Source of the DNA: Alphaproteobacteria bacterium
GTDB taxonomy: Bacteria > Pseudomonadota > Alphaproteobacteria > UBA8366
Direction: 5' to 3'
NCBI GenBank assembly: GCA_009377445.1
Contig: WHUA01000003.1
Span: 248,001 to 312,000 of the forward strand
DNA: 64,000 bases
In this document: in pieces, positions 55,443 to 63,987 of the stretch
How positions within the stretch are numbered: position 1 is the first letter of the stretch
Layout: each line of letters begins with the position of its first letter
Notes under the pieces: generated by a model
Databases searched by the model: none
Told to the model about the DNA's origin: nothing
What the model saw: only the letters and a program-made list of their open reading frames with translations
Position numbers and translations under genes: made by a program

Positions 55443-57776
55443 TCAACGAAACACGTAGATCGGGCTGGTCCAGGCGAGCGTGCCGTCCTCCTGGGTCAGC
55501 CGGATGAACAGCGGGTTGTCGCCGGTCTCGCGCAGCGTCACGCGCCGCTTGAAGCGCATGGCGCGGTGCGGGTTCTCCGCCGGCAGCCGGAAGAGCTTGA
55601 GGTAGCGCGGCAGGATGCCGCTCTTGTCGAAGACCTCGTCGTCGTAGCCGATCTCCTCCAGCGGCACGCCGCAGGACACCAGTGGGGTCTCGATCTTGAG
55701 CGTGCCGCCATAGGCGTCCTCGACCCAGACGTCGAAGCCGCCGATGTTGCCCGTGGTCAGCGCCTTCCACGCGAGGCCGGTGTCACCGGCGCGGTCGAGC
55801 GACTTGTCGCGGTTGAAGAAGTTGAACGGCCTGGCGTCGAGGATGCGGTTGTCCGATAGATGCGCCGTGCCGTCCCAGATCACCTGGCGGAAGCGGCCGC
55901 GGTATTCGGCGCCCTCCCACATGACGCGGATACGGTTGCCGAGCTGGTCCGGGCCATAGGGGCGGATCGTCTCGACATGGTCGAGGCCGTTGAACAGATC
56001 GACGCGCTCGATCGGCGCCGCCGCGAGGATGTCGACGCTGAGCTCCGCCTCGCCGCTTGGCAGATGGACGATGTCGCCCATCATCGCCTGCCGCGCCACT
56101 CTGCCCGCCGCCGGGCCGAGCGCCGGGTCGTCGTGATAGAGCGTCGCGTCGGCGCTGAAGGTGGCGCCGACGTCGATCACCATGCGCCCGCCATGCCCGC
56201 CCGTCGTGGCGTAATGGTGGCGCTTCCGCAGACAATCGAGGATGGCTTCGCGGCTGAGATCGGTCGTCAACAGGCAGGTCAGCCCGCCGATCGCGCCGAA
56301 CAGCGACGCGCCGGGATAGCTGGCGCCCGGCCTGCCTTTGTGCCCGTCGGAATTGGCGACGATGCCGACGCGGTAGCCCATCTCGAAGGCGTCCTGCGCC
56401 AGCCACTCGAAGGTGCCCCAGGACGAATGCACCTCCATCGACTTCTCGATACGGCCGTCATGGGCGAGCTTCACGTCCGCATAGCGCCCGCCGCAATGGG
56501 CGTAGGCGACGACGTCGAGCTCGCGGTCCCGGACGAAGGCATCGAACAGCTCGGACGCGAGGTTGCAGTCGGTCGCGATGTCCGACTTGTCTTCGACCAG
56601 CGCGTGCGAAGAGCGGCGGATCTGCCGCCCTTCTTCCGGGAAGAAGATATTGCGGTCGCCGCCGAGGCCGGTATTGCCCGACCACTCGTATCCCGGCAGC
56701 GTCACGAAGCGGCCGGCGGCGTCGAAGGCGGCGGAGATGCGGTTGAGATCGTTCCAGAACTCGGTCGTGATCTGGAAATCGTTGCCCTGATGGCCGCAGG
56801 CGTCGACGAAGGCGCGGTCGCGCGCGAAGGCGAAGTAAGCCTCCGCGCTGTTGGTGCCGATGGTTTCTTCCGACTGGCCGTGCAGGTCGGCCCAGTAGGG
56901 CAGCAGGGTCGCGTCCTCGACGATACGAAGCGGATTCGCCCGCGCGGCGACCGATCCGTCCGCGGCAATCAGCTCGATGGCGAGATCGCCTGTGCCGGCG
57001 ACGCTCAGATTGTCGATCACAAGGGCGAAGGAGCCGGGCTTGAAGGTGACGCTCTCGGGCAGGTTTTCGACCGGCATGGAGGTGCGCAGGCGAAAACGCG
57101 CATCGCACTTGTCGGACGGGTTACCCCACTTGTCCTCGCCCTTCAGCTTCAGCGAGAAACGCTCGCCGATCCGGCGCAGCGTCGGCATGACCGCGACATA
57201 GCTTTCCGGCTTGCCGGGCACGATGCGGATCACCGGCTGCTCCGGCATGGCCTGGAAGTTGAAGGTGGCGATCGGGTCGACCAGGACGCGGAACTCGTAG
57301 GTGTCCTCGCAGAAAGTCTGGAGCCGCATGCCGGGGGAGCCGCCGTCGGTGACGCCGAAGCGGATGGTGATGGTGTCCCCTTCGCGGAGAAAGCCTTTCA
57401 CGACCTTGATGTAAAGCGTCCGGTCCCAGGGCCGGACGTTGCCCTTGGGATCGTAGCGATACTCCAGCACCGCCTTGTTCGACGCCTCGATGGTCGTGTA
57501 GTTCGGCCGTGCCGGGTCCTCGAACTGAGGTCGCGTCTGGTCGGATGCGAAACGGAAGCACACGCGGAGCGACCCGCTGTCGTCGATGCCGAACTTACCG
57601 GCGGTGTAGGTAAGCGTGAAGGACGCATGGGAGCCGGCCTCGAAGGACCCGTCCGGCGTCAGCTTCACCGAACCCAGCTCATGCAGCGGAATGGGATCGC
57701 GGATCGTGCCGGCGTTCACGGCGGCGCCGGGAGCGGCGGCCGCATCGTCGGGACTGCCCATCGGTAACTCGGTCAT
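55443..57776 (-). CDS. DUF3604 family protein (PHP-like metal hydrolase fold)
   Basis: A 777-residue DUF3604 protein. Residues from about 290 carry metal-ligand-like motifs in order: YWADLHGQSEET, ACGHQGNDFQ, VAYAHCGGRY, EVHSSWGTFEW and NSDGHKGRPG, similar to PHP phosphoesterases. In motif 1 a Gln stands where PHP proteins have the second His. The N-terminal 280 residues are beta-rich. The ATG at 57776 has TGGAG upstream; a GTG at 57791 is possible. No signal peptide. It is first in a three-gene operon. Substrate unknown. Confidence 0.82.
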   Translation of the reverse strand: MTELPMGSPDDAAAAPGAAVNAGTIRDPIPLHELGSVKLTPDGSFEAGSHASFTLTYTAGKFGIDDSGSLRVCFRFASDQTRPQFEDPARPNYTTIEASNKAVLEYRYDPKGNVRPWDRTLYIKVVKGFLREGDTITIRFGVTDGGSPGMRLQTFCEDTYEFRVLVDPIATFNFQAMPEQPVIRIVPGKPESYVAVMPTLRRIGERFSLKLKGEDKWGNPSDKCDARFRLRTSMPVENLPESVTFKPGSFALVIDNLSVAGTGDLAIELIAADGSVAARANPLRIVEDATLLPYWADLHGQSEETIGTNSAEAYFAFARDRAFVDACGHQGNDFQITTEFWNDLNRISAAFDAAGRFVTLPGYEWSGNTGLGGDRNIFFPEEGRQIRRSSHALVEDKSDIATDCNLASELFDAFVRDRELDVVAYAHCGGRYADVKLAHDGRIEKSMEVHSSWGTFEWLAQDAFEMGYRVGIVANSDGHKGRPGASYPGASLFGAIGGLTCLLTTDLSREAILDCLRKRHHYATTGGHGGRMVIDVGATFSADATLYHDDPALGPAAGRVARQAMMGDIVHLPSGEAELSVDILAAAPIERVDLFNGLDHVETIRPYGPDQLGNRIRVMWEGAEYRGRFRQVIWDGTAHLSDNRILDARPFNFFNRDKSLDRAGDTGLAWKALTTGNIGGFDVWVEDAYGGTLKIETPLVSCGVPLEEIGYDDEVFDKSGILPRYLKLFRLPAENPHRAMRFKRRVTLRETGDNPLFIRLTQEDGTLAWTSPIYVFR

Positions 57777-57924
57777 CGAAATCGGCTCCACAGGGTGCGG
57801 ATCGTCCGCCGTCGCAGGCCTTCCGGGCCAACTGCGACACCCTAGTAAAGATCGGCCTGCCGATCAAAGCCGATGACGGTCGGAAGAAAATCGAGGCGCG
57901 GCCGCAATGCGGTAAGGGCGTGGC

Positions 57925-60006
57925 CTACTCCGACGCCGCGCGCATCAGTCTCAGAACCACGCGCGTCCCGCCTTCGGGCGGCGCGGTTACCGAAAGCAGG
58001 CCGCCGATTTCGCCGGCGAGCGCGCTGGCGATGGCCAATCCGAAGCCGAAAGGCCTCGCGCGCGCCGAGGCAGGCTCTACCGAGGAATGCTCGAACGGGT
58101 GCATCAGCATGTCGATAGCCGCTTCGCTCGGGGCGCCGCCATTCTCGTGGACCCAAACCTCGATCCTGTCCCCGGTCGAGGTGGCGGTGACCCTCACGCA
58201 TCCGTATTCCGGCTCGGTGCGGCATGCGTTGTCGATGATGCTGATGAGGAGCCGCCGCATCGCCGCTTCGTCGGCATGGACGAAGCCCAGTTCCGGCGCG
58301 CACTCGATGGCGATCTCCGGGCCGTCGTTCAAGTCGCCGGCCGCCGCGACGCAGCATTCGCCGATCAGCTTGGCGAGATCGATACGCTGCGGCTTCACCT
58401 CGTATTTCCGCACTTGAATGCGCGACATGTCGAGCACGTCGTCGACCAGCCGCAGCGTCTGTTCCGCCGCTTGGTTGATGGATCGGGCGGCCTCTGCCTG
58501 CGCGGCGGACAATTCGCCCTTTCCCGACCGGCCGGCGAGCTTCTCGGCCAGAAGGCGGATCATGTTTATCGGCGAACGAAGCTCGTGCGTGAAATGCGCG
58601 ATGAATGTCGACTTCGCACGGTTCTCCTCGCGCGCCTGCGTCAGCGCGGCCTCGCGTTCGAGCTCCTTCTGCTTTTCATCCGTTATGTCGGCGCGAATGA
58701 CGACCGTGCCGCCGTCGGCGGTCTTCCGCTCGGCAATCTGCACCCAGCGGCCGTCGGTCCGCCGGTATTCGCGCTTGCCCGATGCCTGGCGGTGCCGCTC
58801 CAGGCATTCGCGGACCCATTCCTCCTCGCGCCCGCGCGCCGCGCCGACCGATCCCGTGAAGGCAATGTCGCGGAGCACGTCCTCGAACTTCATGCCGGGC
58901 TCCAGCAGCGTCTTGCACCAGGGCAGCCGCGTGTAGGTCGCACTGTTGCAGAGCACGATCCGGTCCTCGGCGTCGCAGAGTATGATGCTTTCCGGCATCG
59001 CCTCGATGGCGTCCAGCAGCCGCTGATGCGCAACGGCGGCGCGGCGCTCGGTCAGTATTTCGTTGGTGACCTCGCGCGAGGTCCCGCGGTATCCGGTGAA
59101 CCGGCCCGAGCGGTCGTAGACCGGCACGCCGCTGACGTGGAAATGCCGCCGCCCGCCATCGTCCTTCGGCATCGTACGGTAGCCGATGGCAAGGCCCGCC
59201 TTGTTGAAGACCGCGCTGCCGCTCACCCGGAAGTGCTGCGACATTCCCGTCGGCGGCACGAAGGAGTAGTGAAAATCCTTGAATGGCCGGTGCGCGTCCA
59301 GGTCCGCCTTGTGCTGCCCCCAGTGCGGGTCGTTCACCGGGTCGGCGCCCACGAGCTCCCAGCGCGTTTGGCCGAGCACGCCCTGAATTGTGCCGAGCGC
59401 GAGAGGCTGGGACATGGTGATGGACGTGAAGCGATGCTGCGCGTCCGATTCCCAGAACCAGTCCGAGGCGATCTCCGCCAGCGCCTTGAAGCGCTCTTCG
59501 CTCTCGTGAAGCGCTTCCTTGGCGGCGACCAACTCGGTGACGTCGTTCTCGCGGCAGATCACGCTGCCGTCGCCGAGCCGGGTCTCCTTGATGATGAAGG
59601 CCCGTCCGTCGGCCAGGCGCCGCAATAGGGGGCCGACCGGATTACGGTGCTGGCGAAGCCGGTTGGCGACGAATTCCTCCTCGTCCTCCGTCGCGCCGTG
59701 CAGCACGCCGCGCGCAAACATGGTGCGAAGCAGCGTTTCGAAAGTCATGCCGGGTTTCAGGATATCGGCGACCGCATCGTGCAGACGGATGTATTCGGGA
59801 TTCGCGACCACCAGCCGGTCGTCGGCATCGAACAGCGCGAACCCTTCCTTCAGGTCGTCGCTAAGCCATTGGATCGTTTCGATGTCGAGATCGGCGATGC
59901 CCATCGCACGGCGCGATGAATTGCCGAAGGATGACATCTCTTTCGGCCTGACGTTATTGGATTCTTCGATCCCGTCGGGCTGTTCGTGTGCTGGCTCGGA
60001 GGTCAT
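57925..60006 (-). CDS. Soluble triple-PAS sensor histidine kinase with altered ATP lid
   Basis: About 693 residues, no membrane span. Three PAS-like modules lie near residues 45-160, 165-320 and 330-450. The dimerisation domain has H474 in FIAHFTHELRSPINMIRLLA. In the ATPase domain the N box (LLISIIDNACR) and G2 box (FGFGLAIASALAGEIGG) are clear, but the G1 box reads HENGGAP near residue 620 instead of D-x-G-x-G. No response regulator is adjacent. The start (ATG 60006 or GTG 60024) is uncertain. It probably senses a cytosolic signal. Confidence 0.85.
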   Translation of the reverse strand: MTSEPAHEQPDGIEESNNVRPKEMSSFGNSSRRAMGIADLDIETIQWLSDDLKEGFALFDADDRLVVANPEYIRLHDAVADILKPGMTFETLLRTMFARGVLHGATEDEEEFVANRLRQHRNPVGPLLRRLADGRAFIIKETRLGDGSVICRENDVTELVAAKEALHESEERFKALAEIASDWFWESDAQHRFTSITMSQPLALGTIQGVLGQTRWELVGADPVNDPHWGQHKADLDAHRPFKDFHYSFVPPTGMSQHFRVSGSAVFNKAGLAIGYRTMPKDDGGRRHFHVSGVPVYDRSGRFTGYRGTSREVTNEILTERRAAVAHQRLLDAIEAMPESIILCDAEDRIVLCNSATYTRLPWCKTLLEPGMKFEDVLRDIAFTGSVGAARGREEEWVRECLERHRQASGKREYRRTDGRWVQIAERKTADGGTVVIRADITDEKQKELEREAALTQAREENRAKSTFIAHFTHELRSPINMIRLLAEKLAGRSGKGELSAAQAEAARSINQAAEQTLRLVDDVLDMSRIQVRKYEVKPQRIDLAKLIGECCVAAAGDLNDGPEIAIECAPELGFVHADEAAMRRLLISIIDNACRTEPEYGCVRVTATSTGDRIEVWVHENGGAPSEAAIDMLMHPFEHSSVEPASARARPFGFGLAIASALAGEIGGLLSVTAPPEGGTRVVLRLMRAASE

Positions 60007-60024
60007 GCCCGTTCTCGTTAGCAC

Positions 60025-60262
60025 CCGTCATGTCACGGCGCCGCCACCCCGGCCGACATGAGAGTAAGCATGCCATAAGCCGGATTAGTTAATTTTGATT
60101 TAAGCCGCAAGGAATTAAGCCGGGTACGGCGCGGCCGCGCGGGCCAGGTCGAGGGATATCGCCGCCGACGGTGCGCTCCCGCCAAAGTATTTGGCCGTCA
60201 TATTATTTACACGATAGGCCGTTATTGTTGGCGTTATTTCTGGATTGGTGGAGTCCAGGACG
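60025..60262. other. Intergenic region between divergent genes
   Basis: A 238-base gap between the histidine kinase and a small plus-strand gene, with A+T-rich patches near 60080-60110 and 60185-60235. It must hold two promoters, but I could not identify convincing -35/-10 pairs. No ORF or repeat was recognised. Confidence 0.5.
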
Positions 60263-60418
60263 ATGATCCAAGTAGAAGGCAGGCTCGAAGCGCAGCTGAT
60301 CGACGTGGCGCAGCAATTGCGCGAGATCGCGCAGCAGGCCCGTTCGCGCGATGCCGTAATATTCCTTCAGTCGACCGCCGAGCTGGTCGAGAAGTTCGCG
60401 CGCAAATCCGGCGAATAG
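60263..60418 (+). CDS. 51-residue hypothetical protein
   Basis: A short gene with ATG at 60263 and GGTGGAG about nine bases upstream. It encodes MIQVEGRLEAQLIDVAQQLR then EIAQQARSRDAVIFLQSTAE and a basic end. The predicted product is a helical, charged protein with heptad-like Leu/Ile/Val spacing, so it may form a coiled coil. I do not recognise the family. It lies 123 bases before the acyl-CoA dehydrogenase pair. Confidence 0.6.
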   Translation: MIQVEGRLEAQLIDVAQQLREIAQQARSRDAVIFLQSTAELVEKFARKSGE

Positions 60419-60541
60419 CCCCGCACCGGCGGGCCGAAACGGCGTCATTCACTTGACGGAACCGTACAGCCGCGGGTGATATAGGAAAAGGCTTCGGCGC
60501 CGGACAGGGGACGGCTTCGTACACGGCAAGGGAGATGGTCC

Positions 60542-61738
60542 ATGGATCTCCGATTTTCGGGGGAAGATCAGGCATTCCAGGAGAAGGCCCGGACGTTCAT
60601 CGAGCGGAACCTGCCGGCCGACATCGGGGAAAAAGTGAAGGGCGGCCTCCGTCTTTACAAGGACGACTACGTACGCTGGCACAAGATCCTGGCGAAACAG
60701 GGATGGCTGGTGCCCGAGTGGCCGGAAGAGCACGGCGGCACCAACTGGACGCCGGTGCAGCGCTACATCTTCCTGGAAGAGCAGGCGCGCGCCTATGCGC
60801 CCCGCCTCGTCGCCTTCGGCATCAAGATGGTCGGGCCGGTCATCTACACCTTCGGCAGCCCGCGGCAGAAGCAGCACTACCTTCCGCGCATCGTGAGCGC
60901 GGAGGATTTCTGGTGCCAGGGTTATTCCGAGCCCGGCTCGGGATCCGACCTGGCCTCGCTGCAGACCAAGGCCGTACGCAAGGGCGACCATTACATCGTC
61001 AACGGATCGAAGACGTGGACGACGATGGCGCAGTATGCGGACCACATGTTCTGCCTCTGCCGCACCGACCCGAATGCGAAGTTCCAGGAGGGTATTTCCT
61101 TCCTGCTGATCGACATGAAGCAGCCAGGCGTCGAGGTGAAGCCGATCCGCACCATGGACGGCAGCCAGGAGATCAACACGGTCTACCTGACCGACGTGAA
61201 GGTGCCGGTCGAGGATCGCGTGGGCGAGGAGAACAAGGGCTGGACCTACGCGAAGTTCCTGCTGAGCCACGAACGGTCCGGCATCGCGCGCATCGGCGCG
61301 TCGAAGGCGCAGCTCGACAAGCTCCGCCAGATCGCCGCCGCCGAGCCGTGCGGCGACGGCTACCTGATCGACGACGAGGATTTCCGGCGCGAGATCGCCC
61401 AGATCGAGATCGACCTGCACACCTTAGAATATACGGAGCTGCGGGCGCTGACCGCGTCGGCGAAGGGCGAGGCGCCCGGCCCGGAAGCGAATGTGCTGAA
61501 GATCCGCGGCACCGAGCTGCAGCAGAAGATTTCCGAGCTTCTGATGCAGGCCATGGGCTACTACGCGATGCCCTTCGTGCCGGAAGCGCTGGAGCACGGC
61601 TACAACGAAGATCCGGTCGGCCCGCAGGCCGCCGCGCCCCTCGCGGCCCAGTATTTCAATATGCGGAAGACATCGATCTACGGCGGCACCAACGAAATTC
61701 AGCGGAACATCATCGCGAAAATGGTTCTCGGACTCTGA
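60542..61738 (+). CDS. Acyl-CoA dehydrogenase, larger subunit of the second pair
   Basis: A 398-residue acyl-CoA dehydrogenase. WCQGYSEPGSGSDLASLQTK binds FAD, HERSGIARIGASKAQLDKLR lies in the helical domain, and the C-terminus has the canonical YGGTNEIQRNIIAKMVLGL. The length and PIRTMDGSQEINTVYLTDVK resemble subunits of steroid or alkyl side-chain dehydrogenases. TTGACG at 60453-60458 may belong to its promoter, but the -10 is unclear. It lies 28 bases before its partner. Confidence 0.94.
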   Translation: MDLRFSGEDQAFQEKARTFIERNLPADIGEKVKGGLRLYKDDYVRWHKILAKQGWLVPEWPEEHGGTNWTPVQRYIFLEEQARAYAPRLVAFGIKMVGPVIYTFGSPRQKQHYLPRIVSAEDFWCQGYSEPGSGSDLASLQTKAVRKGDHYIVNGSKTWTTMAQYADHMFCLCRTDPNAKFQEGISFLLIDMKQPGVEVKPIRTMDGSQEINTVYLTDVKVPVEDRVGEENKGWTYAKFLLSHERSGIARIGASKAQLDKLRQIAAAEPCGDGYLIDDEDFRREIAQIEIDLHTLEYTELRALTASAKGEAPGPEANVLKIRGTELQQKISELLMQAMGYYAMPFVPEALEHGYNEDPVGPQAAAPLAAQYFNMRKTSIYGGTNEIQRNIIAKMVLGL

Positions 61739-61766
61739 CCAGACGCAGGGAGACGCAGGGAGGCTC

Positions 61767-62897
61767 ATGGATTTCTCGCTCAACGAGGAACAACAGCTGC
61801 TGAAAGACAGCGTCGACCGCTTCGTTCGTGAAAATTACGGATTGGCCGACCGGCGCAAACTCGTCGCATCGCCGGACGGCTTCGGCCGCGACAACTGGCG
61901 CATCATGGCGGAGCTCGGCTGGCTCGGCGCGGCGCTGCCGGAGGCGTATGGCGGGACCGGCGGCGGCCCCGTCGAGACGATGGTCATCATGGAAGGGTTC
62001 GGCCGTGGCCTCGTCGTCGAGCCGTATTTCGCCAGCGTCGTGCTCGGTGGCAGCCTCATCCTGCAGGGCGGGACCGACGCGGCCAGACGGGAAATCCTGC
62101 CGCCGCTTGCCGAGGGACGGATCCAGCTCGCCTTCGGCTTCGCCGAACGCCAGTCCCGCTACGACCTGTTCGACGTGGACACGAAGGCCGCGAAAAGCGG
62201 CAGCGGATTCGTGCTGAGCGGCCACAAGGGCGTGGTGCTCCACGGCGGCGGCGCGGATAAGATCGTCGTCTCGGCGCGCACCGCCGGCGCCCGGCGCGAA
62301 AAGGCCGGCATCACGCTCTTCGTCGTCGATGCCGATGCCGCAGGGGTCTCGCGGCGCGCCTACCAGACGATCGACGGCTTGCGGGCCGCGGAGGTCGCGC
62401 TCGAGAATGTCGAGGTGCCGGCCGACGCCGTGATCGGCAGCGTCGACGGGGGAATGCCGCTGATCGAGGACGCGGCGCGGCGGGGAATCGCCGCGCTTGC
62501 CGCCGAAGCGGTCGGGATCATGGATACCATGCAGTCCCTCACCAACGACTACCTGAAGACGCGCCAGCAGTTCGGGCGGCCGCTCGGCAAGTTCCAGGCG
62601 CTGCAACACCGCATGGTCGACATTCTGATCGCCTGCGAGGAATCCCGCTCGGCGGCGCTGATCGCCACCTTGCGGCTCGACGACGAGGACGCGTCCCGGC
62701 GCGACAAGGCGGTCGCGGCGGCGAAGGTGAAGATCGGCCAATCCGCGCGCTTCATCGGCCAGAGCGCCATCCAGCTTCACGGCGGAATGGGCATGACCGA
62801 CGAGATGCAGATCAGCCACTACTTCAAGCGGCTGACCATGATCGACTTGATGTTCGGCGATCACGCCTACCACCTGAAGCGGTATCCGGCGTTGTAG
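61767..62897 (+). CDS. Acyl-CoA dehydrogenase, smaller partner of the second pair
   Basis: A 376-residue acyl-CoA dehydrogenase-family protein. FSLNEEQQLLKDSVDRFVRE is the usual start, YLKTRQQFGRPLGKFQALQH is in the C-terminal domain, and SAIQLHGGMGMTDEMQISHY is the typical end. In paired FadE enzymes such a subunit shares the active site with its partner, here the gene 28 bases upstream. AGGGAGG precedes the ATG. Confidence 0.93.
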   Translation: MDFSLNEEQQLLKDSVDRFVRENYGLADRRKLVASPDGFGRDNWRIMAELGWLGAALPEAYGGTGGGPVETMVIMEGFGRGLVVEPYFASVVLGGSLILQGGTDAARREILPPLAEGRIQLAFGFAERQSRYDLFDVDTKAAKSGSGFVLSGHKGVVLHGGGADKIVVSARTAGARREKAGITLFVVDADAAGVSRRAYQTIDGLRAAEVALENVEVPADAVIGSVDGGMPLIEDAARRGIAALAAEAVGIMDTMQSLTNDYLKTRQQFGRPLGKFQALQHRMVDILIACEESRSAALIATLRLDDEDASRRDKAVAAAKVKIGQSARFIGQSAIQLHGGMGMTDEMQISHYFKRLTMIDLMFGDHAYHLKRYPAL

Positions 62898-62946
62898 GGC
62901 GAGCGAAGCATCTAAGAATTTCTGTCTTTTAGATCAATGTTGTAGC

Positions 62947-63012
62947 CCTCATCCTGAGCCTGTCGAAGGATGAGTCTGCACCAACGTTCGAGCAAGCTCA
63001 TGCTTCGACAAG
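62947..63012. repeat. REP-like palindrome (copy 3), interrupted by the IS element
   Basis: Arm 1 CTCATCCTGAGCCTGTCGAAG is complete. Arm 2 runs CTCATGCTTCGACAAG and then stops matching at about 63013, where GTGATATTATAC begins instead of the expected GCTCAG. This marks the probable left boundary of the mobile element that follows. Confidence 0.75.
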
Positions 63013-63024
63013 GTGATATTATAC

Positions 63025-63053
63025 TTGACGTACCCACGTTGATTTCGTATATT
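63025..63053 (+). promoter_or_regulatory. Transposase promoter
   Basis: TTGACG (63025-63030), exactly 17 bases, TATATT (63048-63053). The transposase ATG is 26 bases downstream, preceded by AAAGGGAA. Both boxes have five of six consensus bases. Confidence 0.75.
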
Positions 63054-63078
63054 CGGATCAGCAAAGGGAATCAACGTC

Positions 63079-63987
63079 ATGTCCATTCTTTCGGCTCCTC
63101 ATTTCCACAACGAAGAAGCGGCCTACGCATTCGTAGAAGCCCGCGTATGGCCCAAAGGCCGTGTATGCCCGCACTGCGGCGTTGTAGACCGCAGCAGCAA
63201 GATGCAGGGCAAGAGCACCCGCATTGGCGCTTACAAGTGCTATGCCTGCCGCAAGCCCTTCACGGTCAAGGTCGGGACCATCTTCGAAGCGAGCCATGTG
63301 CCGCTCAACAAGTGGCTCCAGGCCATGTACCTGATGTGCGCCAGCAAGAAGGGCATCAGCTCCAATCAGCTTCATCGCACTCTTGGCGTGACCCTGAAAA
63401 CCGCCTGGTTCATGTCGCACCGTATCCGCGAGGCAATGCGCCCTGCCAGCCTGTCGCCGATGGGCGGCAACGGCGGCATGGTCGAGGTAGACGAGACCTT
63501 TATCGGCCGCAAGAAGGGCAAGGAAATTCGTCACGGCTACGAGCACAAGATGAAGGTGCTTTCCCTCGTTGATCGCGAGACGGGCCGCGCGCATTCAATG
63601 GTCGTGGACAAGCTAAACACCAAGACCGTGCGCTCGATCGTCCTGGAAAACGTAGACCGCGAAGCCCGCTTGATGACCGACGAAGCGCGCCACTACATCA
63701 AGGTCGGTCGCAAGTTTGCCGACCACCAAGTCGTGCGCCACAACGTTGGCGAATACGGGCGCGGCGAAGCCCACACCAACACCATCGAGGGCTTTTTCAG
63801 CATCTTCAAGCGCGGCATGAAGGGTGTCTACCAGCATTGCAGCGAAGAGCATCTGCACCGCTACCTCGCCGAGTTCGATTTCCGGTACAACGAGCGCATC
63901 GCGAATGGCGTTGACGATGTGGAGCGGGCCGAGAAAGCCCTGAAGGGCGTCGTCGGACGGCGGTTGACCTATCGAACGACTGCTTAG
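63079..63987 (+). CDS. IS1595-family (ISXO2-like) transposase
   Basis: A 302-residue transposase that looks intact. The N-terminal zinc ribbon has CPHC and CYAC (residues about 31-57). The ISXO2-like catalytic domain has Asp in VEVDETFIGRKKGKEI, Asp in LMTDEARHYIKVGRKF and Asn/Glu in HTNTIEGFFSIFKRGMKG, consistent with the family's variant DDE site. The end LAEFDFRYNERIANG is typical. Base composition is visibly less G+C-rich at wobble positions than its neighbours, consistent with recent arrival. Confidence 0.95.
   Translation: MSILSAPHFHNEEAAYAFVEARVWPKGRVCPHCGVVDRSSKMQGKSTRIGAYKCYACRKPFTVKVGTIFEASHVPLNKWLQAMYLMCASKKGISSNQLHRTLGVTLKTAWFMSHRIREAMRPASLSPMGGNGGMVEVDETFIGRKKGKEIRHGYEHKMKVLSLVDRETGRAHSMVVDKLNTKTVRSIVLENVDREARLMTDEARHYIKVGRKFADHQVVRHNVGEYGRGEAHTNTIEGFFSIFKRGMKGVYQHCSEEHLHRYLAEFDFRYNERIANGVDDVERAEKALKGVVGRRLTYRTTA

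Noticed and set aside
55860..57767. Plus-strand open frame of 635 codons opposite the DUF3604 gene
   Set aside because: Antisense shadow; the minus strand encodes clear metal-site motifs and has a better ribosome-binding site.
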